Shown one piece after another: positions 8,829 through 18,800 of a DNA stretch of 64,000 bases; the first letter of the stretch is position 1; each line of letters starts with the position of its first letter. Position numbers and translations under genes: made by a program. The notes under the pieces were generated by a model that saw only the letters and a list, made by a program, of their open reading frames with translations, was not told where the DNA came from and made no database searches. Source of the DNA: Nonomuraea sp. NEAU-A123 (GTDB lineage: Bacteria; Actinomycetota; Actinomycetes; Streptosporangiales; Streptosporangiaceae); the NCBI RefSeq assembly GCF_018603905.1, contig NZ_JAHFZZ010000016.1, forward strand, positions 1-64,000. The letters are read 5' to 3'.

Positions 8829-9778
8829 GTGGCACTCCTGAGCTTGGCGGCGAGCCGTACCAGACCCACGGCGACGCCGATGAGCACGAGTTGGAAGAGC
8901 GCGAGCGCGCTGGCGTAGCCCATCTCGCCCTTCTCGAACGCCGTGCGGTAGGCGTACAAGGCCAGGGTCTGGGTGCTGTCGAGAGGGCCGCCGCCGGTCA
9001 TGATGAGCGCCGTCTCGAACGAGCCGCTGACGAAGTTGATCACTTGCAGGACGGTCACCAGCACCGTCGTCTGCATCACGTTGGGCCAGGTGATGCTCCA
9101 CAACCGCCGCCACAAGCCGGCGCCGTCCAGCGCCGCCGCGGCGTAGATGTCGTCGGGAATGCGTTGCAGCCCGGCCAGGTACAACAGCATCACCAGCGGC
9201 AGGGCCAGCCAGATCATCATGAGGGACAGCGCGGGCAGCGCCCAGGTGGTGTCGGACAGCCAGGCAGGGCCGTCGATGCCCACCCAGCGCAGTATCGAGT
9301 TGGCGATACCGGTCCGTCCGTCGTACAGGTACGCCCACAGCACCGCCGCGACCGCCGAGGACGCCACCATCGGGGCCAGATACAGCACCCGGAGCGCCTC
9401 GACGCCCGGCAGCCTGGTGTTGAGCAGCACGGCGAGCACGAAGCCGACCACGATCGTCGGAACCACTCCCAGGAGCACGAACAGCAGCGTCACCCACAGC
9501 GAGCCCCACATCCGGCCGTCGCCCAACAGGCGGGCGAGATTGTCCAGGCCCACCCATTCAGGTGGGGTGAACAGGTCCCAGCTGAAGAAGCTCAGGCCCA
9601 GCCCGGCGAGCGCGGGCACGATGACGAACACGCCGAAGGCGAGCATGCTCGGCGTCACGAACGCCGTCGCGGCCCACGCGTCTCGCCGTCGCCGGCGTCT
9701 GTTGCCATCCTGGCCAGGTGCGGGAGGGCTCGTGCCGACCGCTCTGCCGTCGGCTGTACTCGTCACTGTCGCCACCAT
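8825..9778 (-). CDS. Sugar ABC transporter permease (MalF/UgpA type)
   Basis: The 317-residue permease has a cytoplasmic N-terminal tail rich in Arg, a first helix (AFVTPSMLAFGVFVIVPAL) and the EAA loop near residue 210 (IYAAAALDGAGLWRRL). It pairs with the MalG-type permease, whose start it overlaps by four bases. A GGAGGAAG ribosome-binding site lies just before the ATG at 9778. It sits 39 bases after the solute-binding protein in a CUT1-type importer operon. Confidence 0.93.
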   Translation of the reverse strand: MVATVTSTADGRAVGTSPPAPGQDGNRRRRRRDAWAATAFVTPSMLAFGVFVIVPALAGLGLSFFSWDLFTPPEWVGLDNLARLLGDGRMWGSLWVTLLFVLLGVVPTIVVGFVLAVLLNTRLPGVEALRVLYLAPMVASSAVAAVLWAYLYDGRTGIANSILRWVGIDGPAWLSDTTWALPALSLMMIWLALPLVMLLYLAGLQRIPDDIYAAAALDGAGLWRRLWSITWPNVMQTTVLVTVLQVINFVSGSFETALIMTGGGPLDSTQTLALYAYRTAFEKGEMGYASALALFQLVLIGVAVGLVRLAAKLRSAT

Positions 9779-9817
9779 CGATCTTCCTCCTTGGCCTTGG
9801 CCGTGCCCGCGTCGACG

Positions 9818-11143
9818 TCACCCGCCGGTCGTCGCGAGCGCCTCGTTGACGGCCTTCTCCGCGTCGGCGAAGGCCTCGGCCACCGGCCGCTTCTTCAGTA
9901 CGACCTCCTGCACCGCCTTGAGCACCTGCTCGTCGAGCACGCCCTGGGCCTTGCCGGGCAGTTGCGTCGCCAGTTGGGCGTTCTTGGCGGCGTCGGCGAA
10001 GACGGCGTTGTTGGACGGCGGCGCCTTCAGGTCCTTCCAGATGCCGTTCTCCAGGCCGTCCAGGGTCGGCGGGACGACCTGGCCGGTCTCCTGCGCGATC
10101 TTCATCCCGCCGTCGTTGCGGTAGAACCACGCGAGGAACGCCCACGCGGCGTCCTTGTTCTTGCTGGTCTGCGCGATGGACAGGCCGTAGGAGCCGCCAC
10201 CGACGGTGGTCTTGCCGTTGATGGTCGGCATGACCTCGGCGTCCCAGTCGTCCTTCAGCTGGCTCTTGAGTGTGGGCACCCCGGCGCGGACACTGAAGGA
10301 CATCGCCACCTGCCCGCGATCGAACTTGGGCTGCGAGGCCGCGTTGGCGGAGTACGCCGGCGACGCGGTGCCGTAGGCCTTGATGAGTTGCGTCCAGGCC
10401 TTGACCGCCTCCGGCTGGCCGATTCCCGACTTCTTGGTCGTCGCGTCGTAGACGTAGCCGCCGTAAGCGTGGATCACGGGCGTATAGATGGCGGGCTGGC
10501 CGCCGGTGCCGAGCGGAGGCGCCAGGCCGACGACGTCTCCTCCTGACTTGCTCTGGATCTCCGCCGCGACCCGGTACATGTCATCCCACGTCCAGGTGGG
10601 CTTCGGCAGCTCGGTCACGCCTGCCCGCTTGAAGGCGGTCCGGTTGAAGAACAGCGTGACCGAGTCGGCGCTCACCGGCAGACCGGTGATCTGATCCGGC
10701 TTGGTGATCGGCCGATACTGTCCGACGAACTGCGGGAGGAACTCGCTGCCTTTCAGGCCGTCTTTGCCTTCCCCGAGCCACGGGGCCAGGTCCATGGTGA
10801 CGTTGCCCGCTGCCAGCCGGTTGGCCGCGTAGTCGACGTTCATCAGGACGTCGGGGAGCTTGTCGCCGAGGCGGGCGGTGACGAGTTGCTGGATGTACTG
10901 GGTGCCGTCGTCCGGCAACGACTCGACCGTCACCTTCCGCTTCGGGAAGGCCTGCTCGTAGGCCGCGGCGTACTTCTCGAACTGCGGGACCAGACCGGCC
11001 TGCATCGAGAGGGTGATGCTGCTGCCGCCGTCGACGGCCCTTTCGCCCTCTTCGCCACCGCTGCATGCGGCGGCCAGGGTGAGCATCGGGACGAGGGCGG
11101 CGGCCAGGCCGCGGGCCCTCCATGGTGCGATGCGACTGATCAT
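9818..11143 (-). CDS. Sugar ABC transporter substrate-binding lipoprotein (family 1)
   Basis: A 441-residue secreted lipoprotein. The signal peptide ends in the lipobox LAAACSGG, with the acylated Cys at about residue 27. The mature part has the bilobal family 1 solute-binding fold, with FNRTAFKRAGV and the W-rich TWTWDDMYRVA segment typical of oligosaccharide binders. The ATG at 11143 is chosen over a TTG at 11149 because AAGGAG lies seven bases before the ATG. It captures the sugar outside the membrane and hands it to the two permeases downstream. Confidence 0.92.
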   Translation of the reverse strand: MISRIAPWRARGLAAALVPMLTLAAACSGGEEGERAVDGGSSITLSMQAGLVPQFEKYAAAYEQAFPKRKVTVESLPDDGTQYIQQLVTARLGDKLPDVLMNVDYAANRLAAGNVTMDLAPWLGEGKDGLKGSEFLPQFVGQYRPITKPDQITGLPVSADSVTLFFNRTAFKRAGVTELPKPTWTWDDMYRVAAEIQSKSGGDVVGLAPPLGTGGQPAIYTPVIHAYGGYVYDATTKKSGIGQPEAVKAWTQLIKAYGTASPAYSANAASQPKFDRGQVAMSFSVRAGVPTLKSQLKDDWDAEVMPTINGKTTVGGGSYGLSIAQTSKNKDAAWAFLAWFYRNDGGMKIAQETGQVVPPTLDGLENGIWKDLKAPPSNNAVFADAAKNAQLATQLPGKAQGVLDEQVLKAVQEVVLKKRPVAEAFADAEKAVNEALATTGG

Positions 11144-11215
11144 CTTCAATCTCCTTCTGACAGGAACTCGGCGAGCGGCAAGGCAGTCAGGGCCCGCAGC
11201 GGGTTGCGAGCCCGC

Positions 11216-14200
11216 TCAACAGGTGCGTGGCGCGCTGGTCCACCCCACATCGCCCACCCGGAACGGCAGGCTGGAGCGGCCCTCCCGCAGGTCGAGCGGG
11301 AGCGCCGGCCCTCTGGCCGAATCGGGCCGGTCCAGCCAGGCGACCCCGACGGCCACTTCGACCACCCTCTCCCTGCCAGGCCATCGCGACAGGTCGACGC
11401 TGATCCTGTTCCAGCAGACGGGAAGCGGGCGGACGGTGTCCTGAACGCTGCTGCCGTCGGCTCCGGTCAACCGGAGTATCGGCACGATCGTGCGGCCGGG
11501 CAGCACCGGGAAGCACAGATCCACCTCCGCGAAGGCGAAGGCCGCGTCACCGAGGTCGTCCCCGCCGGGGAGCGGCAGCCGTACCCATCGGGTCTGCCCT
11601 GGTGGAAGGGGCGGCCCGCTGACTTCGAAGGTCGGCCCAGGGAACGTTCCGTGGAAGACCGGCGTACAGACGAACGTGCCGTGGAGGACGTCGAGCCGGA
11701 CGCCAGAGCCGGCCGTCCAGCCGGGCGCCCTGACGCCGCGAGACAGCCAGCGAGCGGATCGTCCAGCGCGGACCACCCGGCGGGCGAGCGGCTCGCCGGC
11801 GGCGCCGCGGAGGACGACTTCGGCGCAGGACCCGATCGGCGCGCCGGGTGGCGCCTCGATCCGCAGTTCGTGCCCATCGAGGCGGGCCTTCCAGCCCGCG
11901 TCGGCGTCCGCGCTCACCGCGCCGCCTCTGAGCACCGCCGCGGTGACCGCCTGGCCAGGCGGCACGGGCGGTGTCCTGCCAATGGCCGGCCGCTCCTGAG
12001 CGAGGGGTATGCCGGTCGCCACGATGCGGTGCCGGCCGGATTCGTACTCCCGCGCGGGGTGGCCCGGCAGGTCGACCAGGGCCGTGCTGCCCACCGGGAC
12101 GGTCAGCTCCAGCGTCAGCGTGTCGCCGTCGAGCCTCCAGCCGAGTGCGATCGTGCCGCGGACCGTCTCGACCGTGACATCGATCCTGGTCACCGGCCCG
12201 AGCAGGCACGGCGCGACGGCGAAGCGGCGATACCCCTCTGCCAGCGGCCGGATGCCCGCCACGTGCGTCCATGCCCAGGCGGCGAACGGCGCGGCGAGAC
12301 CGATGTGGTCAAGCGAGGCGACACCGGCGTTCTCGTCGTCGATCCACCAGGTTTCCCAGAACGTACCTGGCCCCGTGGTGAGCATCGCGCCGATGCCGGG
12401 CTGCTCCGGCTGGCGCACCGCCGCGATCAGCGCCGTGCCGCCGTCGGCCTCCGCCATGGCTCGCACGAGTAACTGGGTGGCCGCGAACCCGGTCGAGACC
12501 CTGTCGCCGCGTACGCGCATGTCCACGCGGATCTGGTCGGCCAGAGCGCGCCGCTCCGCCTCGTCCGAGGCCAGCCCGGACGCCAGCGCGACGGCAGCGG
12601 AACCCTGGCCCGAGTCGGCCCACTCATGGGTGAGCGGATCGTGCAGCACGGCTCTGGCCGTGCTCGCCAGCGCATCGGCCTCGCGCTCGCGCCGCGCGGC
12701 CTCGCAGCCGTCGCCTGCGACGGCCTCCAGTTCGGCCAGCGCGCGCAGGGAGCGGATGACGGCCGCGGTCTGCAGCATCACCGGCGAGGTGCGCTCGGGG
12801 GCGAGCCAGTCCGCGCCGTAGCTGATGTCAGCGCCCCTGACGACGCCGCCCGACAGCGTGCCGAGTTGCCAGTCGCACCAGCGGCGCATGGCCGGCAACA
12901 GCCGGATGATGAGCGTGTCGTCGCCGGTGTGCCGCCAGTGCTGGAGCGGGATCTCGGTCATCGCCGAGCCCCACACCGGGTCGGCGGGCTGGACGTGACG
13001 CGCTCCCAGCAGGTGCGGGGTCAATCCGAGGACGCCGCCGTCGGGGTGCTGGTCGGCCACCACGTCGTCGAGCCAGTGCCGATAGAGGCCGGCCATGTCG
13101 AGGTGGGAGAAGGCGGCCTCCGCCGACACCGACGCGTCACCGGTCCAGCCGCCCTGCTCGCGGGTGGGGCAGTCCTCCGGATGGGAGTGAGAGTTGTTGC
13201 GCTGAGTCCGTACCGCCATCGCCACGAGACGGTCCAGCAGCGGCTCGTCGCTCGCGAAAATGCCGGTGAGCGCGACGTCGGAGTGCAGCACCCTGGCAGT
13301 CACCTCGACGGCGGCGCCGGCCGGGACACCACGCACCTCGACATAGCGAAAGCCGTAGAACGCGAACCACGCCTCCGCGACGTCGACGCCGCCGGCGCAG
13401 GTCCAGACCAGCACCTGCCGCTCCCGGTCCCGGTCGTCGGGCAGCCGGATGTTGAGCGTCCCGACGCGGCCGGCGTCGTCGAGCTTCTCTCCGTGAACGA
13501 TCTCGATCCTTGTACCGGGGGCGGCGCCGCGTACGACGACCCGGCTGCGCCCGGCCACGTTATGGCCGGCGTCGAAGACGAGGACTCCACCCGCGTCGCC
13601 GCATGGGATCGCCGCGATCTCCTCCACCACGGCGAGCGGCGGTCCGGCGTCGGGTGCGAGGGTGGCGACCGGCCGCTCGACCGCGCGCGCCGGCTCCCCT
13701 GCGACGCCTGTCCCGGCAGTGCCGGTGAATGTCCTGCGGGCGTCGTGCTCTTCAAGGTAGAAGGGGTCCTCGCGGATGATCGAGGAGGGGCCATGCCGCC
13801 AGTGCGGGCCGGTGCCCACCCGTACGACGCTGCCGTTGTCGAGCTCCACCCGCAGCTCGACCAGGGCGCGTGGCTCGGCGAGCACCTGCCCGTAGTGGCC
13901 GATGCCGGCCACGACCGCCAGAGTGTGTCGGTTGCCGTCCCGCAGCAGTCCGGTGACGTCATAACTGCGGCTCGCCGCCCGGGATAACGCCGTGCGCGAG
14001 GGGTCGCTCGCATCGGGGTTGACCGCCTGCCCGTCGACCAGCACCCGTAACAGGCCCTGGCCGGCCAGGTGCAGGCGCGCTCGCCAGGCCCGGCACGCCG
14101 GATCCCAGGAGAACTCCTCGCCTGCCGCGTGGGTCGCCGGAATCTCGATCCAGCGTGCCGTCCAGTCGTCCGCGGTCAGCGGCCCGGCGATCAGGTCCGT

Positions 14201-14554
14201 CGCATGCGCCCATGGCGAGAGCCTCGCGTGCTCGTCCCAGACCCTCACGGTCCAGCGCAGGGCCGAGTGCGGCGCGACGGGCGGGCCGCCCCACCGCACG
14301 TGCGCGTTCCTGCCGGACTCGATCCGGCCGGAATCCCACACCGTGCCATCCGCTGACGACGCCACGACCTGGTAAGCGGTCTGCCGCTGCCCCTGCCGCA
14401 CCAGCGGAACCACCCACGACAGGCGGGGGTGAGCCGTCAGCACCACCGGCAACGCCCTGCCCGTGCGCGGGGGCCCCGCGGGGTGATCCTCCACGCGGAG
14501 TCGGATCGGGGCGGGGCATGCCGCGTCATGCGGTTCGGGGGGCGGGGGTGGCAC
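11216..14554 (-). CDS. Alpha-L-rhamnosidase, GH78, with extra C-terminal domain
   Basis: The 1112-residue protein uses GTG 14554, where GGAGG lies four bases upstream; the open frame continues upstream without family sequence. The N-terminal Ig-like domain (WDSGRIESGRN, LRWTVRVWDE) leads to beta-sandwich domains, then the (alpha/alpha)6 barrel. The GH78 catalytic segment DCPTREQGGWTGD lies at about residue 460, where the Glu should be the general acid. About 230 residues after the barrel (from about 860) form an additional beta-rich region not usual in GH78. There is no signal peptide, so it acts inside on imported rhamnosides. It leads the transporter operon, with an operator 28 bases before the start. 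Confidence 0.88.
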   Translation of the reverse strand: MPPPPPEPHDAACPAPIRLRVEDHPAGPPRTGRALPVVLTAHPRLSWVVPLVRQGQRQTAYQVVASSADGTVWDSGRIESGRNAHVRWGGPPVAPHSALRWTVRVWDEHARLSPWAHATDLIAGPLTADDWTARWIEIPATHAAGEEFSWDPACRAWRARLHLAGQGLLRVLVDGQAVNPDASDPSRTALSRAASRSYDVTGLLRDGNRHTLAVVAGIGHYGQVLAEPRALVELRVELDNGSVVRVGTGPHWRHGPSSIIREDPFYLEEHDARRTFTGTAGTGVAGEPARAVERPVATLAPDAGPPLAVVEEIAAIPCGDAGGVLVFDAGHNVAGRSRVVVRGAAPGTRIEIVHGEKLDDAGRVGTLNIRLPDDRDRERQVLVWTCAGGVDVAEAWFAFYGFRYVEVRGVPAGAAVEVTARVLHSDVALTGIFASDEPLLDRLVAMAVRTQRNNSHSHPEDCPTREQGGWTGDASVSAEAAFSHLDMAGLYRHWLDDVVADQHPDGGVLGLTPHLLGARHVQPADPVWGSAMTEIPLQHWRHTGDDTLIIRLLPAMRRWCDWQLGTLSGGVVRGADISYGADWLAPERTSPVMLQTAAVIRSLRALAELEAVAGDGCEAARREREADALASTARAVLHDPLTHEWADSGQGSAAVALASGLASDEAERRALADQIRVDMRVRGDRVSTGFAATQLLVRAMAEADGGTALIAAVRQPEQPGIGAMLTTGPGTFWETWWIDDENAGVASLDHIGLAAPFAAWAWTHVAGIRPLAEGYRRFAVAPCLLGPVTRIDVTVETVRGTIALGWRLDGDTLTLELTVPVGSTALVDLPGHPAREYESGRHRIVATGIPLAQERPAIGRTPPVPPGQAVTAAVLRGGAVSADADAGWKARLDGHELRIEAPPGAPIGSCAEVVLRGAAGEPLARRVVRAGRSARWLSRGVRAPGWTAGSGVRLDVLHGTFVCTPVFHGTFPGPTFEVSGPPLPPGQTRWVRLPLPGGDDLGDAAFAFAEVDLCFPVLPGRTIVPILRLTGADGSSVQDTVRPLPVCWNRISVDLSRWPGRERVVEVAVGVAWLDRPDSARGPALPLDLREGRSSLPFRVGDVGWTSAPRTC

Positions 14555-14582
14555 GGAACCTCCACATCGACGCCGAGGGGAA

Positions 14583-14596
14583 TTGAAACATTTCAA
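14583..14596. promoter_or_regulatory. LacI-type operator 1 (TTGAAACATTTCAA)
   Basis: An inverted repeat TTGAAA-CA-TTTCAA lies 28 bases upstream of the GH78/transporter operon start. The same 14 bases occur again at 18999-19012, and related palindromes lie at 14674 and 19237. The position within the leader fits repression by the LacI protein encoded next door. Binding is inferred. Confidence 0.8.
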
Positions 14597-14673
14597 CACC
14601 CGCACAGTAGATGGCGACCTCGGTGAGGTCAACAGGTTCGCGCACCGGATCGACGTCTGCACAGGTGAGGGAG

Positions 14674-14685
14674 TGAAACCTTTCA
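14674..14685. promoter_or_regulatory. LacI-type operator 2 (TGAAA-CC-TTTCA)
   Basis: This near copy of the palindrome lies in the intergenic region between the divergent GH78 operon and lacI. A possible -10 box TACACT (14692-14697) for lacI follows seven bases later, so the site would lie between the -35 and -10 regions. That suggests autoregulation. Confidence 0.7.
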
Positions 14686-14735
14686 ATTTGATACACTGGT
14701 CCAACAAGCTGTGAGCTGAAAGGGTTATCCACGGG

Positions 14736-15830
14736 GTGTCCGATATCGACAGACCGAGCAAGACCTCGACGAGCGGCTCCGACGGAGAGCGCGCCCGGAC
14801 GCGCCTCAGCATGGTCGACGTGGCCGCGCACGCCGGAGTGTCGCTCGGCACCGTCTCCAATGTGCTCAACCGCCCCGAGCTGGTGGCGGAGCGGACCCAG
14901 CGACGGGTCCGCTCCTCCATCGCCGCCCTGGGGTTCGTGCCCAACGCGCCGGCGCGGCAGCTGCGCGGAGGCCGAAGCCGCACGGTGGGGGTGGTGGTGC
15001 GCGAGATAGGCAGTCCCTACTTCAGCGAGATACTGCCGGGCCTAGAGAGCAAGCTGGCCAAGGAGCAGTTCCTGCTGATGGTCTGCAGCTCCGACGACTC
15101 TCCCGACAAGGAGGCCTACTACCTGAAGACCCTTGAGGAGCATCGGGTCGCCGGCATCCTCATCTCGCCGGCAGGCGACGACATCGAGCACCTCATCGCA
15201 CTCCGGCAGCGCGGAGTGGGGGTCGTGCTCCTGGACCGGCTCGGTGTCGGCTCCCAGCTCTGCGCGGTGGCCGTGAACAACGTCCAGGGAGGTGACCTGG
15301 CCGGTGACCACCTCTTCTCACTCGGCCACCGCCGCATCGGCTTCCTCAACGGGCCCTCCACGGTCCGGCAGTGCGCCGACCGCAGGGAAGGGCTGCACCG
15401 CGCGGCGCGCCGGGCGGGGCTCGACCCCGACGAGGCGATCAGCGAGATCACTCTGTCCGTGCTCAACGCCCAAGGGGGCGAGACAGGGCTGGCCCAGCTG
15501 CTCGACGACGAACGCAGGCCGTCAGCGATCTTCTGCATCAACGACATGGTCGCCGTCGGCGTCCTGCGCGACCTGGAAAAGCGCGGGATCGCCGCACCCG
15601 GCGAGATGAGCGTGGTGGGGTACGACGACGTCGAGTTCGCCGCCCTGCTGTCACCGGCGCTGACCTCGATCCGCATGCCGAAGCAGCAACTCGGTCAGGC
15701 CGCCGCCGAGCTCCTGGTCACCGACTTCCGCGCGGACGACAACCACTGGCACCAGGAGATCGTCTTCCAGCCCGAGCTCATCATCCGCGCATCCACCGCG
15801 CCCCCGCCTACCTCAGGGCAGGCCTCTTGA
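14736..15830 (+). CDS. LacI-family transcriptional regulator of the rhamnoside regulon
   Basis: The 364-residue protein has a LacI helix-turn-helix at about residues 27-50 (VDVAAHAGVSLGTVSNVLNRP), the hinge helix (APARQLRGGRS), and a periplasmic-binding-protein-like sensor domain (VGVVVREIGSPYFSEIL to the C-terminus). GTG 14736 follows an AAAGGG stretch; a later ATG at 14811 would still keep most of the HTH. It is divergent from the rhamnosidase/transporter operon, and four matching palindromes lie near it and the other glycosidase genes. It most likely represses them until a rhamnose-containing sugar binds. Its last 23 bases overlap the convergent GH78 gene. Confidence 0.92.
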   Translation: MSDIDRPSKTSTSGSDGERARTRLSMVDVAAHAGVSLGTVSNVLNRPELVAERTQRRVRSSIAALGFVPNAPARQLRGGRSRTVGVVVREIGSPYFSEILPGLESKLAKEQFLLMVCSSDDSPDKEAYYLKTLEEHRVAGILISPAGDDIEHLIALRQRGVGVVLLDRLGVGSQLCAVAVNNVQGGDLAGDHLFSLGHRRIGFLNGPSTVRQCADRREGLHRAARRAGLDPDEAISEITLSVLNAQGGETGLAQLLDDERRPSAIFCINDMVAVGVLRDLEKRGIAAPGEMSVVGYDDVEFAALLSPALTSIRMPKQQLGQAAAELLVTDFRADDNHWHQEIVFQPELIIRASTAPPPTSGQAS

Positions 15831-18800
15831 TCCCGGTGCGGAACGCGTACGAGCCCGAACCGATCCGGTAGACCGCGGCTCCGCCGTCGAGCCGGTCGAA
15901 GGCCACGCACTCGGCCTCGATGGCCGGCACGCCGCCCTCGGTCACCCGCTCCGGCGGCGCGGGCACGTGTACCTCGGCGCGGGTATTGGGCGGCACGACG
16001 ACGTCCAGGGCGAAGCCGTCGCCCTCCAGCCGCCAGGAGATCTCCACCCTGCCGTGCCTGGTGTGGTGCGCGGTTCTCGCCCAGCCGATCCCGCCGCCGG
16101 GGCGGGGGTGCACAACGATGTCGGCGTACCCCGGCGACCCCGGGGCCAGCCCGCCGACCGTCCGGTACATCCAGTCGCCGACGGCCCCATAGGCGTAGTG
16201 GTTGAAGGAGTTCATGCCCGGGTCCTGCAGCCCACGGTGGTGGCTCCATGAGTCCCAGCGCTCCCACATGGTCGTCGCGTCGCCGTGCACGACCGGGTAG
16301 AGCCACGAAGGGAAGGTGTCCTGCGTCAGCAGCCGGTAGGCCACGTCCAGCCGTCCGGTCGAGGTGAGCGCGTCCAGCAGGTACGGCGTGCCGAGGAAAC
16401 CGGTCGACAGGTGATCGCCGCGTGCCTCGATGTCGCCGGTCAGCCGGGCCACGGCCCTGGGCAGCTCGTCCTCCTCCAGCAGCCCGGCCATGATGGCCAG
16501 CACGTACGCGGTCTGCGTCCTGCTCACCAGCACGCCGGGCCCCTCGATGAAGGCCGCGCGGAACGCCCGCCGTACGTGCCCGTACAGCTCCAGACAGGCC
16601 CGCTCGTCCGCGTCGCGGCCGAGTGCGGCGGCGAGTTCGGCGAGTTGCCGGGCGGACAGAGCGAAGATCGCCGTGCCGACGAGCCGTTTGGGGGTCTCGG
16701 CGCCGATCGACAGCCAGTCGCCGAACCCCTCCTCGGGGAAGATCCCACCGTCGGAGCGTTTGTCCAGGTACGCCAGCCAGCGCAGCATCGGCTCGAAGCA
16801 GGCCGCCACCACCCTGGTGTCGCCGCGCAGCCGGTGCAGAGCCCACGGCAGCATCACCAGCGCGTCGCCCCAGCCGGGCGAGCCCGCCTCCTTGGCGTTG
16901 GGCGACGAGCCGCGGCCCGACAATACGTCGGGCACCACGTGCGTGACCGCGCCGTCGTCGCCCTGCGCGTCGACCACGTCGGCCAGCCAGCTCCGCAGGA
17001 AGGCGGCGGCGTCGTAGTTGAACAGCGCGGTGGGCGCGAACGCCCAGATGTCACCCGTCCAGCCCAGCCGCTCGTCACGCTGCGGACAGTCGGTGGGGAC
17101 GGCCAGGAAGTTGCCCCGCTGCCCCCACACGATGTTGCGCTGCAACCGGTCGAGCCGTTCGTCGGAGCAGGTGAACTCCCCCACCGGCTCCATCGCGGCG
17201 TGTGCCACCCTGGCCGTGATCGCCTCCGGCGCCGCGCGCAGCCCCGACACCTCCACGTAGCGGAACCCGTGGAAGGTGAACCTCGGCTCGAACGTCTCCA
17301 TCTCCTCGCCACGCGGCAGGAACTCGTCCGTCGCGCGGGCCGAGCGCAGGTTGGCCAGGTGCAGCGCGCCCTCATGGTCGAGGACCTCGGCGTGCCGCAG
17401 CACCACCGGGCGGTCGCGGCCGGCGCGGCCGGTGAGCCGGACCCAGCCGACCAGGTTCTGCCCGAAGTCGGCGATCCACACGCCGGGCCGCCGCTCCCAC
17501 ACCGCCACCGGCTCCAGCTCCTCGTGCACCCGGATCGGCGGCGCGACGGCGGCGGTCAACCGGCCGGCGGGCGGGCTGACGGGCACCGCGGGCACCCAGC
17601 CGGAGTCGTCGAACCCGGCCGCCGTCCAGCCGAGCGGCTCGGCCGCCAGATCCTGCCGCTCGCCGTTCTGCAGGTCGGCGTAGCGGATCGAGCCCGAGGC
17701 GGCCCGCCATTCCGAGTCGGTGCGCAGCCGGGTGACGCCGCCGTCGTCGTGCAGGATCTCCAGCTCGGCGCGGAGGGCCAGGCGCCGGCCGTAGCGGAAG
17801 GGGCCGAACCAGCTGATGTTGCCCGCGTACCACCCGTCGGCGAGAATCGCGCCGAGCGCGTTGTGCCCCTCCGACACCAGTTCCGTGACGTCGTAGGTCT
17901 GGTACGTGACACGGTGGCGATAGTCGGTCCAGCCGGGGGCCAGGTGGTCGTCGCTCACCCTGGTGCCGTTCAGGTGGATCTCGTAGACGCCGAGCGCGGT
18001 GGCGTACAGCCTGGCCCGGCGCACCGGTGACGGCACGCCGAACTCGCGCCGCAGGTAGGGGCTGGGCCGGTCGCCGATCGGCTCGCGACCCAGCGGTGGG
18101 TCGCCATGCAGCCCCACCTCCTCGGCCGGCGGCCACGCCGCGTCGTCGAACCCGGGCTGCTCGAACCCGTCGCCGGGCCGGTCACTGGCCCGCCACCGGC
18201 CACCGGACGTGACGGTCACGGCGCTCTCCCCGGCCACCGGCACGAGTTGCGGCAGCACCGGCCGCCCCTCGGCCACGACCTCCAGCCGCACGCACAGCCC
18301 CGAGCCTGCGGCCCTGATCGCGAGCACGTTCTCGCCCGAGGCCACCAGGTCACCCGCGTCGGCCACGAACGCCCCTTCCCGCCTCTCCCCCGCGAGCGGC
18401 ACGCCGTTGACGTACGCCTCGACCTCGGCGGCGCCGCCGATCACCAGCCATGCCGACAGCGGCCTGGCCCCGCCCGGCACCACGAACCGCGTCCTGAACG
18501 CCCCCGTCTCCGAGCCGGACGGCCCGAGCCGGTCAGCGACCCAGATACGCGGCACGTTCTCCAGCGACGGCAACCGCTGCGACCCGGGCACCACGGGCGT
18601 ACCGATCCAGCCCGCCGTCCACCCGGTGGCATCGCCGAGACCGGTCTCGAACCAGTACGCCGGGCTCCAGCCCGTCCACGTGCCACTCTCGTCGGCCACC
18701 TTGACCCGCCACTGGTAGCGCGTACGGGGCCGGAGCTCAGCACCGCCGTACGGGAGGTCGTAAGTCGCGGCCGAGGTCACGATGCCGCTGTCCCAGACCA

